Positions 44,174 through 53,210 are shown, counted from the stretch's first letter. The stretch: DNA of 64,000 bases from Pseudomonas sp. UBA4617 (GCF_002386445.1 NZ_DGIR01000038.1:1-64000), one strand, 5' to 3'. The notes: generated by a model from the letters alone, not told the origin. Program-made: numbers and translations.

Positions 44174-44251
44174 GGCCTCATCGCGACCTGCGGTCGCTCC
44201 TACAGGAAATCGCAATCCCCCGTAGGAGCGACCGAAGGTCGCGATGAGGCC
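44174..44251. repeat. BIME: paired inverted REP elements
   Basis: Arms 44174-44203 and 44222-44251 are inverted repeats of 30 bases with only a central mismatch of three. Each arm itself folds (GCGACC-TGC-GGTCGC and the GGTCGC/GCGACC counterpart). It begins GGCCTCATCGCGACC and ends GGTCGCGATGAGGCC. Its position between convergent genes suits transcription termination or gyrase/REP functions. Confidence 0.88.
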
Positions 44252-44272
44252 AGCACAAGCAGCACATACGCC

Positions 44273-45193
44273 TCAGGCATGTTCAACAAACACATCAGCA
44301 AACACCTGCCCCCGCGGCACCCCGGCAATGAACAGCCGCCGGGCAAAGCGCTCGACACTCGCCGGCGCCCCGCACAGCAGCGCCAGCGTCTGCCGTGATG
44401 ACGGCCGCAAGCCGGCCAGTACCTCCTCCAGCTGCTCCGCCAGCACCAGCTCGACCTCAACCCCTGGCAACTTCCGCAGCGGCTCCGCCAGATAGTGCCC
44501 TGCCTGATCCCGCGCCACATGCAGCAACCGAATCTCGCCCCGATGCCCCTGCCGCAACGCTTCGCGCAGGATGCCCCACAACGGCGCCAGCCCGGTGCCC
44601 GCCGCCAGCAACCACAGCGGCCGGTCCTGCCAGTCCGGGTCGTAATGCAAGGCGCCGCCCCGGAATTCCCCCAGGCGCAACACGTCACCCAGCTGCAGGC
44701 CGCGGGCCTTGTCACAAAAGGCGCCAGGGCGCTGGCAGTCGATATGGAACTCGAGGAAATCGTCCTCCCCCGGCAGGCTGGCCAGCGAATAGGGCCGCGC
44801 GACCGCAGCATGCCACAGCACCACATGCTGCCCGGCCTGGTAACGCAACGCCCGCTCGGGCCGCAAGCGCAAACGCAACACATCGCCGTGCCAATCCAGC
44901 GCACAGACCTCGGCCGCTACGCCATCCTGCTGCGGGTCGAACAGCGCCACACGCAGGTCCTCGACCACCTGGCACTGGCACGCCAGGCGCCAACCCTGGG
45001 CCTGCTTGTCCAGCGCCAGGGCCTCGGGCCGGGCATCCAGCGGTTGCCCGGCCAGACAATGCACCAGGCACGCATGGCAACTGCCTGCGCGGCAGCTGAA
45101 GGGCACATTCGAGCCTGCATCGTTCAGGGCATCGAGCAGGTTACTGCCGGTGGGCACCGTCCAGCGGCGCTCGCCCACACAAAGTTCGGGCAT
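44273..45193 (-). CDS. 2Fe-2S ferredoxin / FNR-type reductase fusion
   Basis: The 306-aa protein has an N-terminal plant-type 2Fe-2S domain (C34, C39, C42, then C72; CRAGSCHAC) and a ferredoxin-NADP reductase part with RPYSLAS for flavin binding and LLAAGTGLAPLWG for NAD(P)H. It is a phenol- or dioxygenase-reductase-like electron-transfer module; the oxygenase partner is not nearby. ATG 45191-45193 has CCGGAG upstream. It is divergent from the 43-aa ORF. Confidence 0.82.
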   Translation of the reverse strand: MPELCVGERRWTVPTGSNLLDALNDAGSNVPFSCRAGSCHACLVHCLAGQPLDARPEALALDKQAQGWRLACQCQVVEDLRVALFDPQQDGVAAEVCALDWHGDVLRLRLRPERALRYQAGQHVVLWHAAVARPYSLASLPGEDDFLEFHIDCQRPGAFCDKARGLQLGDVLRLGEFRGGALHYDPDWQDRPLWLLAAGTGLAPLWGILREALRQGHRGEIRLLHVARDQAGHYLAEPLRKLPGVEVELVLAEQLEEVLAGLRPSSRQTLALLCGAPASVERFARRLFIAGVPRGQVFADVFVEHA

Positions 45194-45238
45194 GGTCACA
45201 GATCTCCGGGGTAGGCGCACACTTTAAGCCAAGCGCTC

Positions 45239-45370
45239 ATGTGCTGCACGAATGGCAACGTCCCTGGCAGTTTGTTCAATGACTACAAGTCAACTGGCAT
45301 TACTGACAGTTTACAAGCACTGTTCAAGAGCGATGATGAGGCTGCTGAACAGCGGAGCACTCACGCATGA
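45239..45370 (+). CDS. 43-aa ORF overlapping the delta-60 gene
   Basis: An uninterrupted frame from ATG 45239 to TGA 45370 encodes MCCTNGNVPGSLFNDYKSTG, then an acidic helix LQALFKSDDEAAEQRS. Its TGA overlaps the ATG of the delta-60 gene as ATGA, the hallmark of translational coupling. The upstream in-frame TAG at 45212 bounds it. No clear ribosome site precedes it, which lowers confidence. It may be a leader peptide or the first gene of a two-gene unit. Confidence 0.5.
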   Translation: MCCTNGNVPGSLFNDYKSTGITDSLQALFKSDDEAAEQRSTHA

Positions 45371-46587
45371 AGCATTCAACACTACTGGACCCCTCTTATG
45401 GCCAGCAAGGAGTTTCCCGCCCCGACAAACGCCTTATTTCAATCAATGCTTCGATAAGAAGCGGTGGAGGTCGAATAGCTGTAGGCCAAGCCAGAATTGA
45501 TGGTGGCTGGGGCTATGTGGTATTGCGCGTCGATAACGCGGGTAAACTGGATACCGGGTTTGGCGACGGAGGTATGACCATTGGGCGCTTCAAGGCGGGT
45601 TTCGATTCGACAGCCGGTAACGTCCATATTTATGACCAGCACATTATTATCACAGGAAGTTACTATGACGAGGCGACGTTGAGCTACATGCCCGCGCTGG
45701 CGCGCTTCGACCTGGATGGAAAACCTGACATCGGATTCGGCGATAATGGCAATAAAATCATTGAGTTACCGCAAAAACCGCTACCCTCTAAAGCGCTCCG
45801 GTCAGCCAACGACGTTGTCACCAGCAGTACGCTAGGTGAAGGAGGAATTTTCCTCAGCTATCAATACCCTTGGTCACATAGCGTCGTCATGAAACTCGAC
45901 GTCAACGGCGAATATGACAAGCGTTTCAATGAGACGGGCTATAAGTTTCTGAAACCACTGGAGTCTACCAGTAGCTCAGGCCGTGTGAGATTGATCGTTG
46001 ATGGCAGAATTTATGTTACCGGGGGCACCACTATCAATGGAAGCTCCGCCTCCTACATAGCCTGCTTGAAAGACACTGGCGAGGAGGAGGAAACGTTCGG
46101 CAAAAGGGGCTATCTGCTAACTGAACTGCCAAGCAACCTAATGTTTGCTGACCTGGCGAAATTGGACAACAACGGCAACTTCGTTTGCATCGGTTCCGTG
46201 GGCACGAGCGAAGGGTTCATCACAGCGTTCACCCCCGCCGGAGAAAAACTATCTGGTTTCAAAAAGAGTACCACCCGTTTTGGCGACGACGACGGACAGT
46301 GGACGGGGGGACATGTTTGTACTTTAACGGGGAAGATCATCGCCATCGGCACGACGTCAGGGGGTGACGAAGCAGATGTGGTGGTGGGGCGCTTTACGCT
46401 CGATGGGGCACCTGATACCACATTCGGCGAGCATCAAGGTTGGGGACGGATAGCATTGGGTAACAGTATCGATCTGGCCATGAGCTCCAGCCTCGAAGAG
46501 GACGGCAAAACGCTCATCGTGGGCAGCGACTTTGAAAATGACTCACCGCGTCAAGGCTTCTTGCTCCGTTGCATGACAGACAGTTGA
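45367..46587 (+). CDS. Delta-60 repeat beta-propeller-like protein
   Basis: The 406-aa protein has at least five copies of the delta-60 pattern ending in D..FG..G (LDTGFGDGG, PDIGFGDNG, YDKRFNETG, EETFGKRG, PDTTFGEHQG). These build a propeller-like surface, often in secreted or cell-surface proteins of unknown function. No signal peptide is visible. GGAG is nine bases before the ATG. The gene is visibly AT-richer than its neighbours (the 60 bases from 45601 are 42% GC), which suggests acquisition by transfer. Confidence 0.8.
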   Translation: MKHSTLLDPSYGQQGVSRPDKRLISINASIRSGGGRIAVGQARIDGGWGYVVLRVDNAGKLDTGFGDGGMTIGRFKAGFDSTAGNVHIYDQHIIITGSYYDEATLSYMPALARFDLDGKPDIGFGDNGNKIIELPQKPLPSKALRSANDVVTSSTLGEGGIFLSYQYPWSHSVVMKLDVNGEYDKRFNETGYKFLKPLESTSSSGRVRLIVDGRIYVTGGTTINGSSASYIACLKDTGEEEETFGKRGYLLTELPSNLMFADLAKLDNNGNFVCIGSVGTSEGFITAFTPAGEKLSGFKKSTTRFGDDDGQWTGGHVCTLTGKIIAIGTTSGGDEADVVVGRFTLDGAPDTTFGEHQGWGRIALGNSIDLAMSSSLEEDGKTLIVGSDFENDSPRQGFLLRCMTDS

Positions 46588-46604
46588 GTTTGTGCCCCTT
46601 GTGG

Positions 46605-46642
46605 AAGGGACGACCACGCCATAAGCGTGGTCGCCCCTTTTT
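46605..46642 (+). terminator. Terminator of the delta-60 gene
   Basis: CGACCACGC (46611-46619) pairs with GCGTGGTCG (46625-46633), extended by GGG/CCC, and is followed by TTTTTC. Confidence 0.85.
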
Positions 46643-46898
46643 CAATCAGGTCATCACGCCTCGTTACATTGCCAATGGTCCAGGGTTGGTAGAAAAAACG
46701 CAGAAAGCACCTTGGATCCCCCTCTCTTACCAAGGTCTAGCGGCTGTCCAGGTGTTTCGCCGCCACAGCCGCGCTATACTGCCGCGCCTTTTTGCGTCGG
46801 CCATGCCGCCGGCGCGCCTTTGCAAGGCGTTTCGACATGCTGGTCGGCACCGTCGAGCGTCTCTATGAATGTTCCCGTCTTTAAGAGGAGCGCGCTGC
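46643..46898. other. Leader region of fumA
   Basis: The gap between the delta-60 stop and fumA is 311 bp and includes the terminator. The remainder has a -10-like TATACT at 46775-46780, about 120 bp before the start, without a good -35. A small inverted repeat CCTTGG...CCAAGG lies near 46711-46735. No gene is seen. Confidence 0.5.
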
Positions 46899-48422
46899 AT
46901 GACCGTGATCAAGCAAGACGACCTGATTCAGAGCGTCGCCGACGCCCTGCAATTCATTTCGTACTACCACCCCGTCGATTTCATCCAGGCCATGCACGAG
47001 GCCTATCTGCGTGAAGAATCGCCTGCCGCGCGCGACTCCATCGCCCAGATCCTGATCAACTCGCGCATGTGCGCCACTGGCCACCGCCCGATCTGCCAGG
47101 ACACCGGTATCGTCACCGTGTTCATCCGCGTGGGCATGGACGTGCGCTGGGACGGCGCCACCATGAGCGTCGACGACATGATCAACGAAGGTGTGCGTCG
47201 CGCCTACAACCTGCCTGAAAACGTGCTGCGCGCGTCGATCCTGGCCGACCCGGCCGGTGCCCGCAAGAACACCAAGGACAACACTCCGGCAGTGATCCAC
47301 TACTCCATCGTCCCCGGCGACAAGGTCGAGGTCGATGTCGCAGCCAAGGGCGGCGGTTCGGAGAACAAGTCGAAGATGGCCATGCTCAACCCGTCCGACT
47401 CGATCGTCGACTGGGTGCTGAAGACCGTGCCGACCATGGGCGCTGGCTGGTGCCCGCCGGGCATGCTCGGCATCGGCATCGGCGGTACCGCCGAGAAGGC
47501 TGCGGTGATGGCCAAGGAAGTGTTGATGGAGTCCATCGACATCCACGAACTGAAAGCCCGTGGCCCGCAGAACCGTCTGGAAGAAATCCGCCTGGAGCTG
47601 TTCGAGAAGGTCAACCAGCTGGGCATCGGTGCCCAGGGCCTGGGTGGCCTGACCACCGTGCTCGACGTCAAGATCATGGATTACCCGACCCACGCCGCTT
47701 CGCTGCCGGTGTGCATGATCCCCAACTGCGCCGCCACCCGCCACGCTCATTTCGTGCTCGATGGTTCCGGCCCGGCCGAGCTGGAAGCGCCGTCGCTGGA
47801 CGCCTACCCGGAAATTGTCTGGGAAGCCGGCCCGAGCGCCCGTCGCGTCAACCTCGACGCCATCACCCCGGAAGAAGTTGCCAGCTGGAAGCCGGGCGAG
47901 ACCATCCTGCTCAACGGCAAGATGCTCACCGGCCGCGATGCCGCGCACAAGCGCATGGTCGAGATGCTCAACCGTGGCGAAGAGCTGCCGGTAGACCTGA
48001 AAGGCCGCTTCATCTACTACGTCGGCCCGGTCGACCCGGTGGGTGACGAAGTGGTAGGCCCAGCCGGCCCGACCACCGCGACCCGCATGGACAAGTTCAC
48101 CCGCCAGATCCTCGAGCAGACCGGCCTGCTGGGCATGATCGGCAAGTCCGAGCGCGGCCCGGCCGCCATCGAGGCGATCAAGGACAACAAGGCCGTGTAC
48201 CTGATGGCCGTCGGCGGCGCCGCCTACCTGGTGGCCCAGGCCATCCGCAAGTCGAAGGTCCTGGCCTTCGCCGAGCTGGGCATGGAAGCGATCTACGAGT
48301 TCGAGGTCAAGGACATGCCGGTGACCGTCGCCGTGGACAGCAACGGTGAGTCGGTGCATATCACTGGCCCTGCCCTGTGGCAGAGCAAGATTGCCGAGAG
48401 CCTGGCAGTCGAAGTGAAGTAA
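46899..48422 (+). CDS. fumA: Class I (4Fe-4S) fumarate hydratase
   Basis: The 507-aa enzyme is the iron-sulfur fumarase, with CATGHRPICQDTGIVTVF in the N-terminal part, MIPNCAATRHAHFVLDGSGP in the middle, and the C-terminal beta domain (AHKRMVEML). Conserved Cys residues bind the cluster. It interconverts fumarate and malate in the TCA cycle. ATG 46899 has AAGAGGAG upstream. A hairpin follows. Confidence 0.95.
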   Translation: MTVIKQDDLIQSVADALQFISYYHPVDFIQAMHEAYLREESPAARDSIAQILINSRMCATGHRPICQDTGIVTVFIRVGMDVRWDGATMSVDDMINEGVRRAYNLPENVLRASILADPAGARKNTKDNTPAVIHYSIVPGDKVEVDVAAKGGGSENKSKMAMLNPSDSIVDWVLKTVPTMGAGWCPPGMLGIGIGGTAEKAAVMAKEVLMESIDIHELKARGPQNRLEEIRLELFEKVNQLGIGAQGLGGLTTVLDVKIMDYPTHAASLPVCMIPNCAATRHAHFVLDGSGPAELEAPSLDAYPEIVWEAGPSARRVNLDAITPEEVASWKPGETILLNGKMLTGRDAAHKRMVEMLNRGEELPVDLKGRFIYYVGPVDPVGDEVVGPAGPTTATRMDKFTRQILEQTGLLGMIGKSERGPAAIEAIKDNKAVYLMAVGGAAYLVAQAIRKSKVLAFAELGMEAIYEFEVKDMPVTVAVDSNGESVHITGPALWQSKIAESLAVEVK

Positions 48423-48436
48423 GCCTGATGTAAACG

Positions 48437-48476
48437 TATCGGCATCCTCGCGGGCTCGCCCGCGAAGATGCCGATA
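48437..48476. repeat. REP-type hairpin after fumA
   Basis: TATCGGCATC (48437-48446) pairs with GATGCCGATA (48467-48476), and CGCGGGC with GCCCGCG inside, giving about 18 bp of stem. It lies between convergent genes; weak T run follows. Confidence 0.75.
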
Positions 48477-48482
48477 CCGTTT

Positions 48483-49355
48483 TCATAGAATTCTGTCAAA
48501 TTGCTCCGGCCAGTCCCTGCGGGTAAACACCTGCCCTTCCCGCCTCACCCGCCGCACTTCTTCCAGGTCCACCTCACACAGCAGCCACTGGCTAAGCGCC
48601 GGATTCAGTTGCTCACTCAACGCAATCACGCCGTCGCCCGGCAGGCCATGATCCGGTGGCACGAACAACCCGGCCCGGCCGATATTCTCGTCCAGCGCCG
48701 GCGACCAGGCCGCCAGCCCGACCGTGGGGCTCTGCAATACTGCAATCTGATTCTCCAGTGCCCGCGCCTGCGCACCAATGCGCACCCGGTGATAGCCCGC
48801 CTCGGTGTCGGTACAGCTCGGTGCCAGGATCAGGTCGACCCCTTCCTCGGCCAGGCGCCGGGCCAGCATCGGGAATTCATTGTCATAGCAGATCAGGATA
48901 CCCAGGCGCCCCAGTTCGGTGTCGAACACCTGTAGCCCCTGGCCTGGGGCGATGTCCCACTGCTCGCGCTCGAAACGGGTCATCATCAGCTTGTCCTGGT
49001 AACCGAGCACGCCCTCGGGGCCGAACAGCCAGGCACGGTTGCGGTACTGACCGTCGCCATCCTGCACCGGCAGGCTGCCGGGCTGCAGGTAGATTCCCCA
49101 GCGTCGAGCAATGCCCTCACACAGCACCAGCCACGGCTCGACCAGCGGCTGGATACCGGCAATCGAGGCCTTCAGGTCGCCGCGCTGCCCGGCCGGCAAC
49201 TGCCCGCTGAGCACCAGCCCAGCGTACTCCGGCAACAGCAGCAGGCGCGCGCCAGCCGCCGCGGCCTCGGCGCACAGGCCTTGCAGGTGCGCGGCGTAGG
49301 TATCCCAGGTTTCATGTAGCTCAATCGCATACTGGCAGGCCGCCAGGCGGATCAT
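48483..49355 (-). CDS. Carbon-nitrogen hydrolase (nitrilase superfamily)
   Basis: The 290-aa protein has the nitrilase triad: E43 (LLLPEYAG), K122 (GYQDKLMMTRFE) and C156 (ILICYDNEFP). Members hydrolyse amides or nitriles; the substrate is not defined. Its ATG overlaps the stop of the GNAT gene on the same strand by four bases, so the pair is coupled. Confidence 0.85.
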   Translation of the reverse strand: MIRLAACQYAIELHETWDTYAAHLQGLCAEAAAAGARLLLLPEYAGLVLSGQLPAGQRGDLKASIAGIQPLVEPWLVLCEGIARRWGIYLQPGSLPVQDGDGQYRNRAWLFGPEGVLGYQDKLMMTRFEREQWDIAPGQGLQVFDTELGRLGILICYDNEFPMLARRLAEEGVDLILAPSCTDTEAGYHRVRIGAQARALENQIAVLQSPTVGLAAWSPALDENIGRAGLFVPPDHGLPGDGVIALSEQLNPALSQWLLCEVDLEEVRRVRREGQVFTRRDWPEQFDRIL

Positions 49356-49942
49356 ATCGGCAGTTCCTTGAGCCAGAACGACATCAGTTTGTCGGAGCTT
49401 TCCGCCTCGTCGAGGTCACGCCAGGCGTAGCGGGTGCGCAGCGACGGGTCGTGCAGGAAGCCACGATTACGCCAGAAGCCATGCAGGGGTTTGTAGTCTG
49501 CAGGGCGCCGTGGATGCACGCCGGGCCGCTCCACCGCGCAGAACGCGCAGTAATCGAACTCGGCCAGTTTGTGCGCGTAGGATTCGCGCTCGATGAAAAA
49601 GCGCACGCCCAGGCCTTGGCCACGGTACTCCGGCAATACCACCGATTCACCGAAGTAGTAGACGCTGGCCGGGTCGCGCCCCTGGGCCAGGAATGGCTGC
49701 TGGAATTCGGCGCCGACGTCCACCAGCGGCAGGCCGGTAGAGGCGCCGACCACCTTGCCGTCGTCCAGCGCCAGCACTACCAGGCTGCGCCCGGACCGGG
49801 CATAGGTGGCCAGGTAGTCGGCCTCGTACTCCGGGGTGCCGTCGTAAAGGTAGGGAAACTCGCGAAACACGGTCAGGCGCAGGCGAGCGAGGTCATCGAT
49901 GTAAGGCGCGATAGCGGCGCCGTGCAACAGGCGTATTTCCAT
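49352..49942 (-). CDS. GNAT-family N-acetyltransferase
   Basis: The 196-aa protein has the acetyl-CoA loop YRGQGLGVRFF near residue 107 and preceding VYYFGESVVLPE strand, typical of GNAT. Substrate unknown; its coupling to the nitrilase-like enzyme suggests a shared small amide or amine substrate. It is divergent from the ketosteroid-isomerase-like gene (115 bp). Confidence 0.82.
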   Translation of the reverse strand: MEIRLLHGAAIAPYIDDLARLRLTVFREFPYLYDGTPEYEADYLATYARSGRSLVVLALDDGKVVGASTGLPLVDVGAEFQQPFLAQGRDPASVYYFGESVVLPEYRGQGLGVRFFIERESYAHKLAEFDYCAFCAVERPGVHPRRPADYKPLHGFWRNRGFLHDPSLRTRYAWRDLDEAESSDKLMSFWLKELPI

Positions 49943-50057
49943 GCTTGGCGGTCGTTTTGTCGTTGTGGATGACGCGCTCGGCTAAGCCGGGCTTGAGGGG
50001 AAACCCTATCATCCGTACCCACGACCCGCCTTTTCCCTCAACGACAGGTATTGTTCC

Positions 50058-50456
50058 ATGACCGCTACCGAACTGGTAAATGCGTACTACGCGGCTTTCA
50101 ACGCCGGCGACATGCCGGCCTTTCTTGCCCTGCTCAGCGAGGACGTGATTCACGACGTCAACCAGGGCGAGCGGCAGATGGGCAAGGCCCGGTTTGCCGC
50201 ATTCATGGACAAGATGAACCGCTGCTACCGCGAACGCCTGGCCGACATCGTGGTGATGCAGAATGCCGATGGCAGCCGGGCGGCGGCGGAATTCACCGTG
50301 CATGGCGAGTACCTGGCCGATGACGAAGGCCTGCCGCCGGCCAACGGCCAGACCTACGTGCTGCCAGCGGGGGCGTTCTTCTACATTCATTGTGGCAAGA
50401 TTGCCCGGGTGACCAACTACTACAACCTCAATGACTGGATCGAGCAGGTCGGCTGA
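50058..50456 (+). CDS. SnoaL/ketosteroid isomerase-like protein
   Basis: The 132-aa protein has the NTF2-like pattern VNAYYAAFNAGDMPAFLALL and the later GKIARVTNYYNLNDWI, matching the nuclear transport factor 2/SnoaL fold. Activity unknown; such proteins often isomerise or hydrate small molecules. It stands alone and is convergent with the DJ-1-like gene. Confidence 0.8.
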   Translation: MTATELVNAYYAAFNAGDMPAFLALLSEDVIHDVNQGERQMGKARFAAFMDKMNRCYRERLADIVVMQNADGSRAAAEFTVHGEYLADDEGLPPANGQTYVLPAGAFFYIHCGKIARVTNYYNLNDWIEQVG

Positions 50457-50498
50457 GGGTCACGGCTCCAGCAGCGGCTATCAGGAAGCCGGGCCCGA

Positions 50499-51077
50499 TC
50501 AGGCGATGCGGGTGCCGAGTACCTTGAGAAATGCCGCCAGCCACGCCGGGTGCGCCGGCCAGGCGGGTGCGGTAACCAGGTTACCGTCGACATGCGCCTG
50601 GTCTATGGCGATATCGATGAAGGTGCCGCCGGCCAACCGCACCTCCGGTGCACACGCCGGATAAGCGCTGCATTCACGCCCTTCCAGCACACCGGCCGCG
50701 GCCAGCAGCTGGGCGCCGTGGCACACCGCGGCGATCGGCTTGCCAGCCTGGTCGAATGCCCGCACCAGCTCAAGCACCCGCTCGTCCAGGCGCAGGTACT
50801 CCGGCGCACGGCCACCGGGAATCAGCAACGCGTCATAACCCTCGGGCCGCACCCGCACGAAATCGTGGTTCAGGGCAAAGTTGTGCCCGGGCTTTTCGCT
50901 GTAGGTCTGGTCACCCTCGAAATCATGGATGGCCGTGCGCACGGTCTGCCCCGCGACCTTTTCCGGACAAACTGCATGCACCGTATGCCCAAGCATGCCC
51001 AAGGCCTGGAATGGCACCATGACCTCGTAATCTTCAACGAAGTCGCCGACCAACATGAGAATCTTCTTAGCCGTCAT
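50499..51077 (-). CDS. DJ-1/PfpI-family protein
   Basis: The 192-aa protein has E15 (GDFVEDYE), and the nucleophile elbow C119 followed by H120 (AVCHGAQLL), as in PfpI/DJ-1 proteins. Proposed activities are deglycase or glyoxalase; not resolved here. ATG 51077 has GAAGGAG at eight bases; the GTG nine bases upstream does not. Confidence 0.82.
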   Translation of the reverse strand: MTAKKILMLVGDFVEDYEVMVPFQALGMLGHTVHAVCPEKVAGQTVRTAIHDFEGDQTYSEKPGHNFALNHDFVRVRPEGYDALLIPGGRAPEYLRLDERVLELVRAFDQAGKPIAAVCHGAQLLAAAGVLEGRECSAYPACAPEVRLAGGTFIDIAIDQAHVDGNLVTAPAWPAHPAWLAAFLKVLGTRIA

Positions 51078-51128
51078 CGCACCCACTCCTTCAATTGCCT
51101 AGAGACAGTCACTGCACGATAGCCGGTC

Positions 51129-52286
51129 TCAGTCGCGACGGTCGAGCAAGTTGACCACCAGGCGGTCCAACCAGCCCCACAGCCGTTGCTTCACCCGGCG
51201 CCAGAGCGGGCGCGCATGCCAATGACTGAGGTCGACCACTTCGCTCAAGGCGAAGTCACGCTCGAAGCTGGCTTGTACGGCAGCCGTCAACGGCGGGTCG
51301 AGCGCCTCGATATTGGCCTCGAGGTTGAAGCGCAGGTTCCAATGGTCGAAGTTGCACGAGCCGATACTGACCCAGTCGTCGATCAGGACCATCTTGAGGT
51401 GCAGGAAACACGGTTGGTATTCGTAGATGCGCACCCCGGCGCGCAGCAGCCGGGGATAATAACGGTGCCCTGCGTAACGCACCGATGGATGGTCGGTGCG
51501 CGGGCCGGTCAGCAGCAGGCGCACATCGACACCCTTGCCAGCGGCTCGGCGCAGCGAGCGGCGCACGCTCCAGGTCGGCAGGAAGTAGGGGGTGGCCAAC
51601 CACACCCGGCGCTTGCCGCTGTTGATCGCGCGCACCAGCGAATGCAGGATGTCCTGGTGCTGGCGGGCGTCAGCATAGGCCACCCGGCCCATGCCTTGCC
51701 CCTGCGCCGGGACCTTGGGCAGGCGTGGCAGGCCAAAGTCCTCGGCGGGACGCCAGGCGGTACGGCGGTTGTTGGCGTGCCACTGGCGGTCGAACAGCAA
51801 TTGCCAGTCGTTCACCACCGGCCCCTGCATCTGGACCATCACCTCGTGCCATTCACTGGTCGCCTCGCCCGGCGTCCAGAACTCATCGGTGACACCGGTG
51901 CCGCCCACCACTGCCCAGCGCTGGTCAACCAGCAGCAGCTTGCGGTGATCGCGGTACAGGTTGCGCAGGCCACGCTTCCAGCGCAGTCGGTTGTACCAGC
52001 GCAGGTACACGCCGGCATCCAGCAGGCGCTGGCGCAATGCGCTGTTGAAGGCCAGCGAACCATAGTCGTCGAACAGGCAACGCACCCGCACACCACGAAG
52101 CGCCGCCCGTTCAAGCGCCTCGACTACCGTATCCGCGCAGTTGCCGGCCTCGACCAGATACAGTTCCAGGTCGACCTGAAACTCGGCGCGCATGATCGCC
52201 AGGAGCATGCGCGGAAAGAACTCGGGCCCGTCAATCAGCAGTTCGAAGTGGTTGCCATCCCGCCAGGGGAAGACTGGCCCGGCCAT
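51129..52286 (-). CDS. Cardiolipin synthase-like phospholipase D
   Basis: The 385-aa protein has two HKD motifs, H114-x-K116...D121 and H296-x-K298...D303, as in ClsB/YbhO-type cardiolipin synthases. It starts 2 bases after the YceI stop (TGA-C-ATG), so the two genes are co-transcribed. It is likely membrane-associated and acts on phosphatidylglycerol; exact lipid unknown. Confidence 0.85.
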   Translation of the reverse strand: MAGPVFPWRDGNHFELLIDGPEFFPRMLLAIMRAEFQVDLELYLVEAGNCADTVVEALERAALRGVRVRCLFDDYGSLAFNSALRQRLLDAGVYLRWYNRLRWKRGLRNLYRDHRKLLLVDQRWAVVGGTGVTDEFWTPGEATSEWHEVMVQMQGPVVNDWQLLFDRQWHANNRRTAWRPAEDFGLPRLPKVPAQGQGMGRVAYADARQHQDILHSLVRAINSGKRRVWLATPYFLPTWSVRRSLRRAAGKGVDVRLLLTGPRTDHPSVRYAGHRYYPRLLRAGVRIYEYQPCFLHLKMVLIDDWVSIGSCNFDHWNLRFNLEANIEALDPPLTAAVQASFERDFALSEVVDLSHWHARPLWRRVKQRLWGWLDRLVVNLLDRRD

Positions 52287-52287
52287 G

Positions 52288-52869
52288 TCAGCGGGCGGTA
52301 AAGATCAGCACCGCACTCACCGGTACCGATGGGTTGATGGACTTGAGCCCAGCGAACTTGCGCAGGCGCTGCAGCCCGGGCAGCAGGCCGAAGTCCGCGG
52401 CGCGCAGCACCAGCGGCTCGAGGGTCACCACCTGGAAGCGCCGCTCGTCGAGGCGGGTGGCGAGCAGCAAGGCGTTGTAGCTGTGGGACTGGCCATGCAA
52501 GGTTACGGTCAGTGGCAGGCGCAGCTCGACCTGGGCACCATTGGCCAGGTCGTTTATCGGCCGCAGGTCCAGTTGTGCCTGCACCTTGGCTTCAGCAAAA
52601 CGCTCGACGTCGAACAGATCCTCGCGCATGCGTTCGTCACGCTGGGGAATGCCGCTGCTCACTGAATCCATCTCGATGCGCAACCCGGCCGCGCCCTTGC
52701 GGTCGACCGTACCATGCAACACCAGAAAACGATGCACGTCGGCGGTGTCACCGTTCTTGCCAGTGATGAACGACAGGCGCGACGACTCGCCATCGAGGTG
52801 CCAGTTGGCGTGGGCAGGCAGGCACAAAGCCAGCAGCAAGGCGGGTAGCAGGCGGGGCAACTTGAACAT
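52288..52869 (-). CDS. YceI-family periplasmic protein
   Basis: The 193-aa precursor has a signal peptide (LLPALLLALCLPAHA, cleavage near residue 21) and the YceI lipocalin-like fold with SRLSFITGKNGDTADVHRF and LPLTVTLHGQSHSY. YceI proteins bind isoprenoid or polyprenyl lipids. Its stop is immediately before the PLD start, so it may handle a lipid related to the PLD reaction. Confidence 0.85.
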   Translation of the reverse strand: MFKLPRLLPALLLALCLPAHANWHLDGESSRLSFITGKNGDTADVHRFLVLHGTVDRKGAAGLRIEMDSVSSGIPQRDERMREDLFDVERFAEAKVQAQLDLRPINDLANGAQVELRLPLTVTLHGQSHSYNALLLATRLDERRFQVVTLEPLVLRAADFGLLPGLQRLRKFAGLKSINPSVPVSAVLIFTAR

Positions 52870-52913
52870 GACGGATCTCGTGAAACCAGGCCGCCAACCT
52901 TACCCGCCCGCCT

Positions 52914-53210
52914 TCATGGCAGCAAGCGGCAGCCCTCGCGCGGGCCTTGCCAGGCAGCCTGGTGGCGCCGCCCCAGGCCTTCGGCGGTTACCAGCCGCTG
53001 CTGGCGGTCTTCCGCCAGCAGGCTCAGCGCCAGCCATTGTTTCACGTAGCCCTGGCAATACTCCGGCTCGAACCCCATGACGAAGCGGCACGAGCAATAC
53101 TCCTTGGCCGAGTAGGCCGAAAGGATGCCGGGAAAATCAGCCAGGGCCTGACGCTCTTGCCACGCCCAGTACGACAGCCCCAGCAAGAGCAGCAGCATGA
53201 CCCGCTTCAT
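52914..53210 (-). CDS. Small Cys-containing exported or membrane-anchored protein, 98 aa
   Basis: An N-terminal hydrophobic segment (VMLLLLLGLSYWAW) is followed by KEYCSCRFVMGFEPEYCQGY, with three Cys in a short stretch plus one near the C-terminus. Its ATG overlaps the stop of the serine-hydrolase gene (ATGA), so it is made with that enzyme. The Cys may be disulfide-bonded in the periplasm. The family is unnamed to me. Confidence 0.65.
   Translation of the reverse strand: MKRVMLLLLLGLSYWAWQERQALADFPGILSAYSAKEYCSCRFVMGFEPEYCQGYVKQWLALSLLAEDRQQRLVTAEGLGRRHQAAWQGPREGCRLLP

Noticed and set aside
42628..44181. A 517-codon minus-strand frame opposite pykA
   Set aside because: Shadow of pyruvate kinase; no domain recognised.
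44174..44251. The long inverted repeat after pykA as an insertion-sequence end
   Set aside because: It is flanked by complete genes, contains no transposase and matches the REP/BIME pattern seen at other gene ends.
46881..48359. A 492-codon minus-strand frame opposite fumA
   Set aside because: Shadow of class I fumarase with His/Asp/Val-rich composition.
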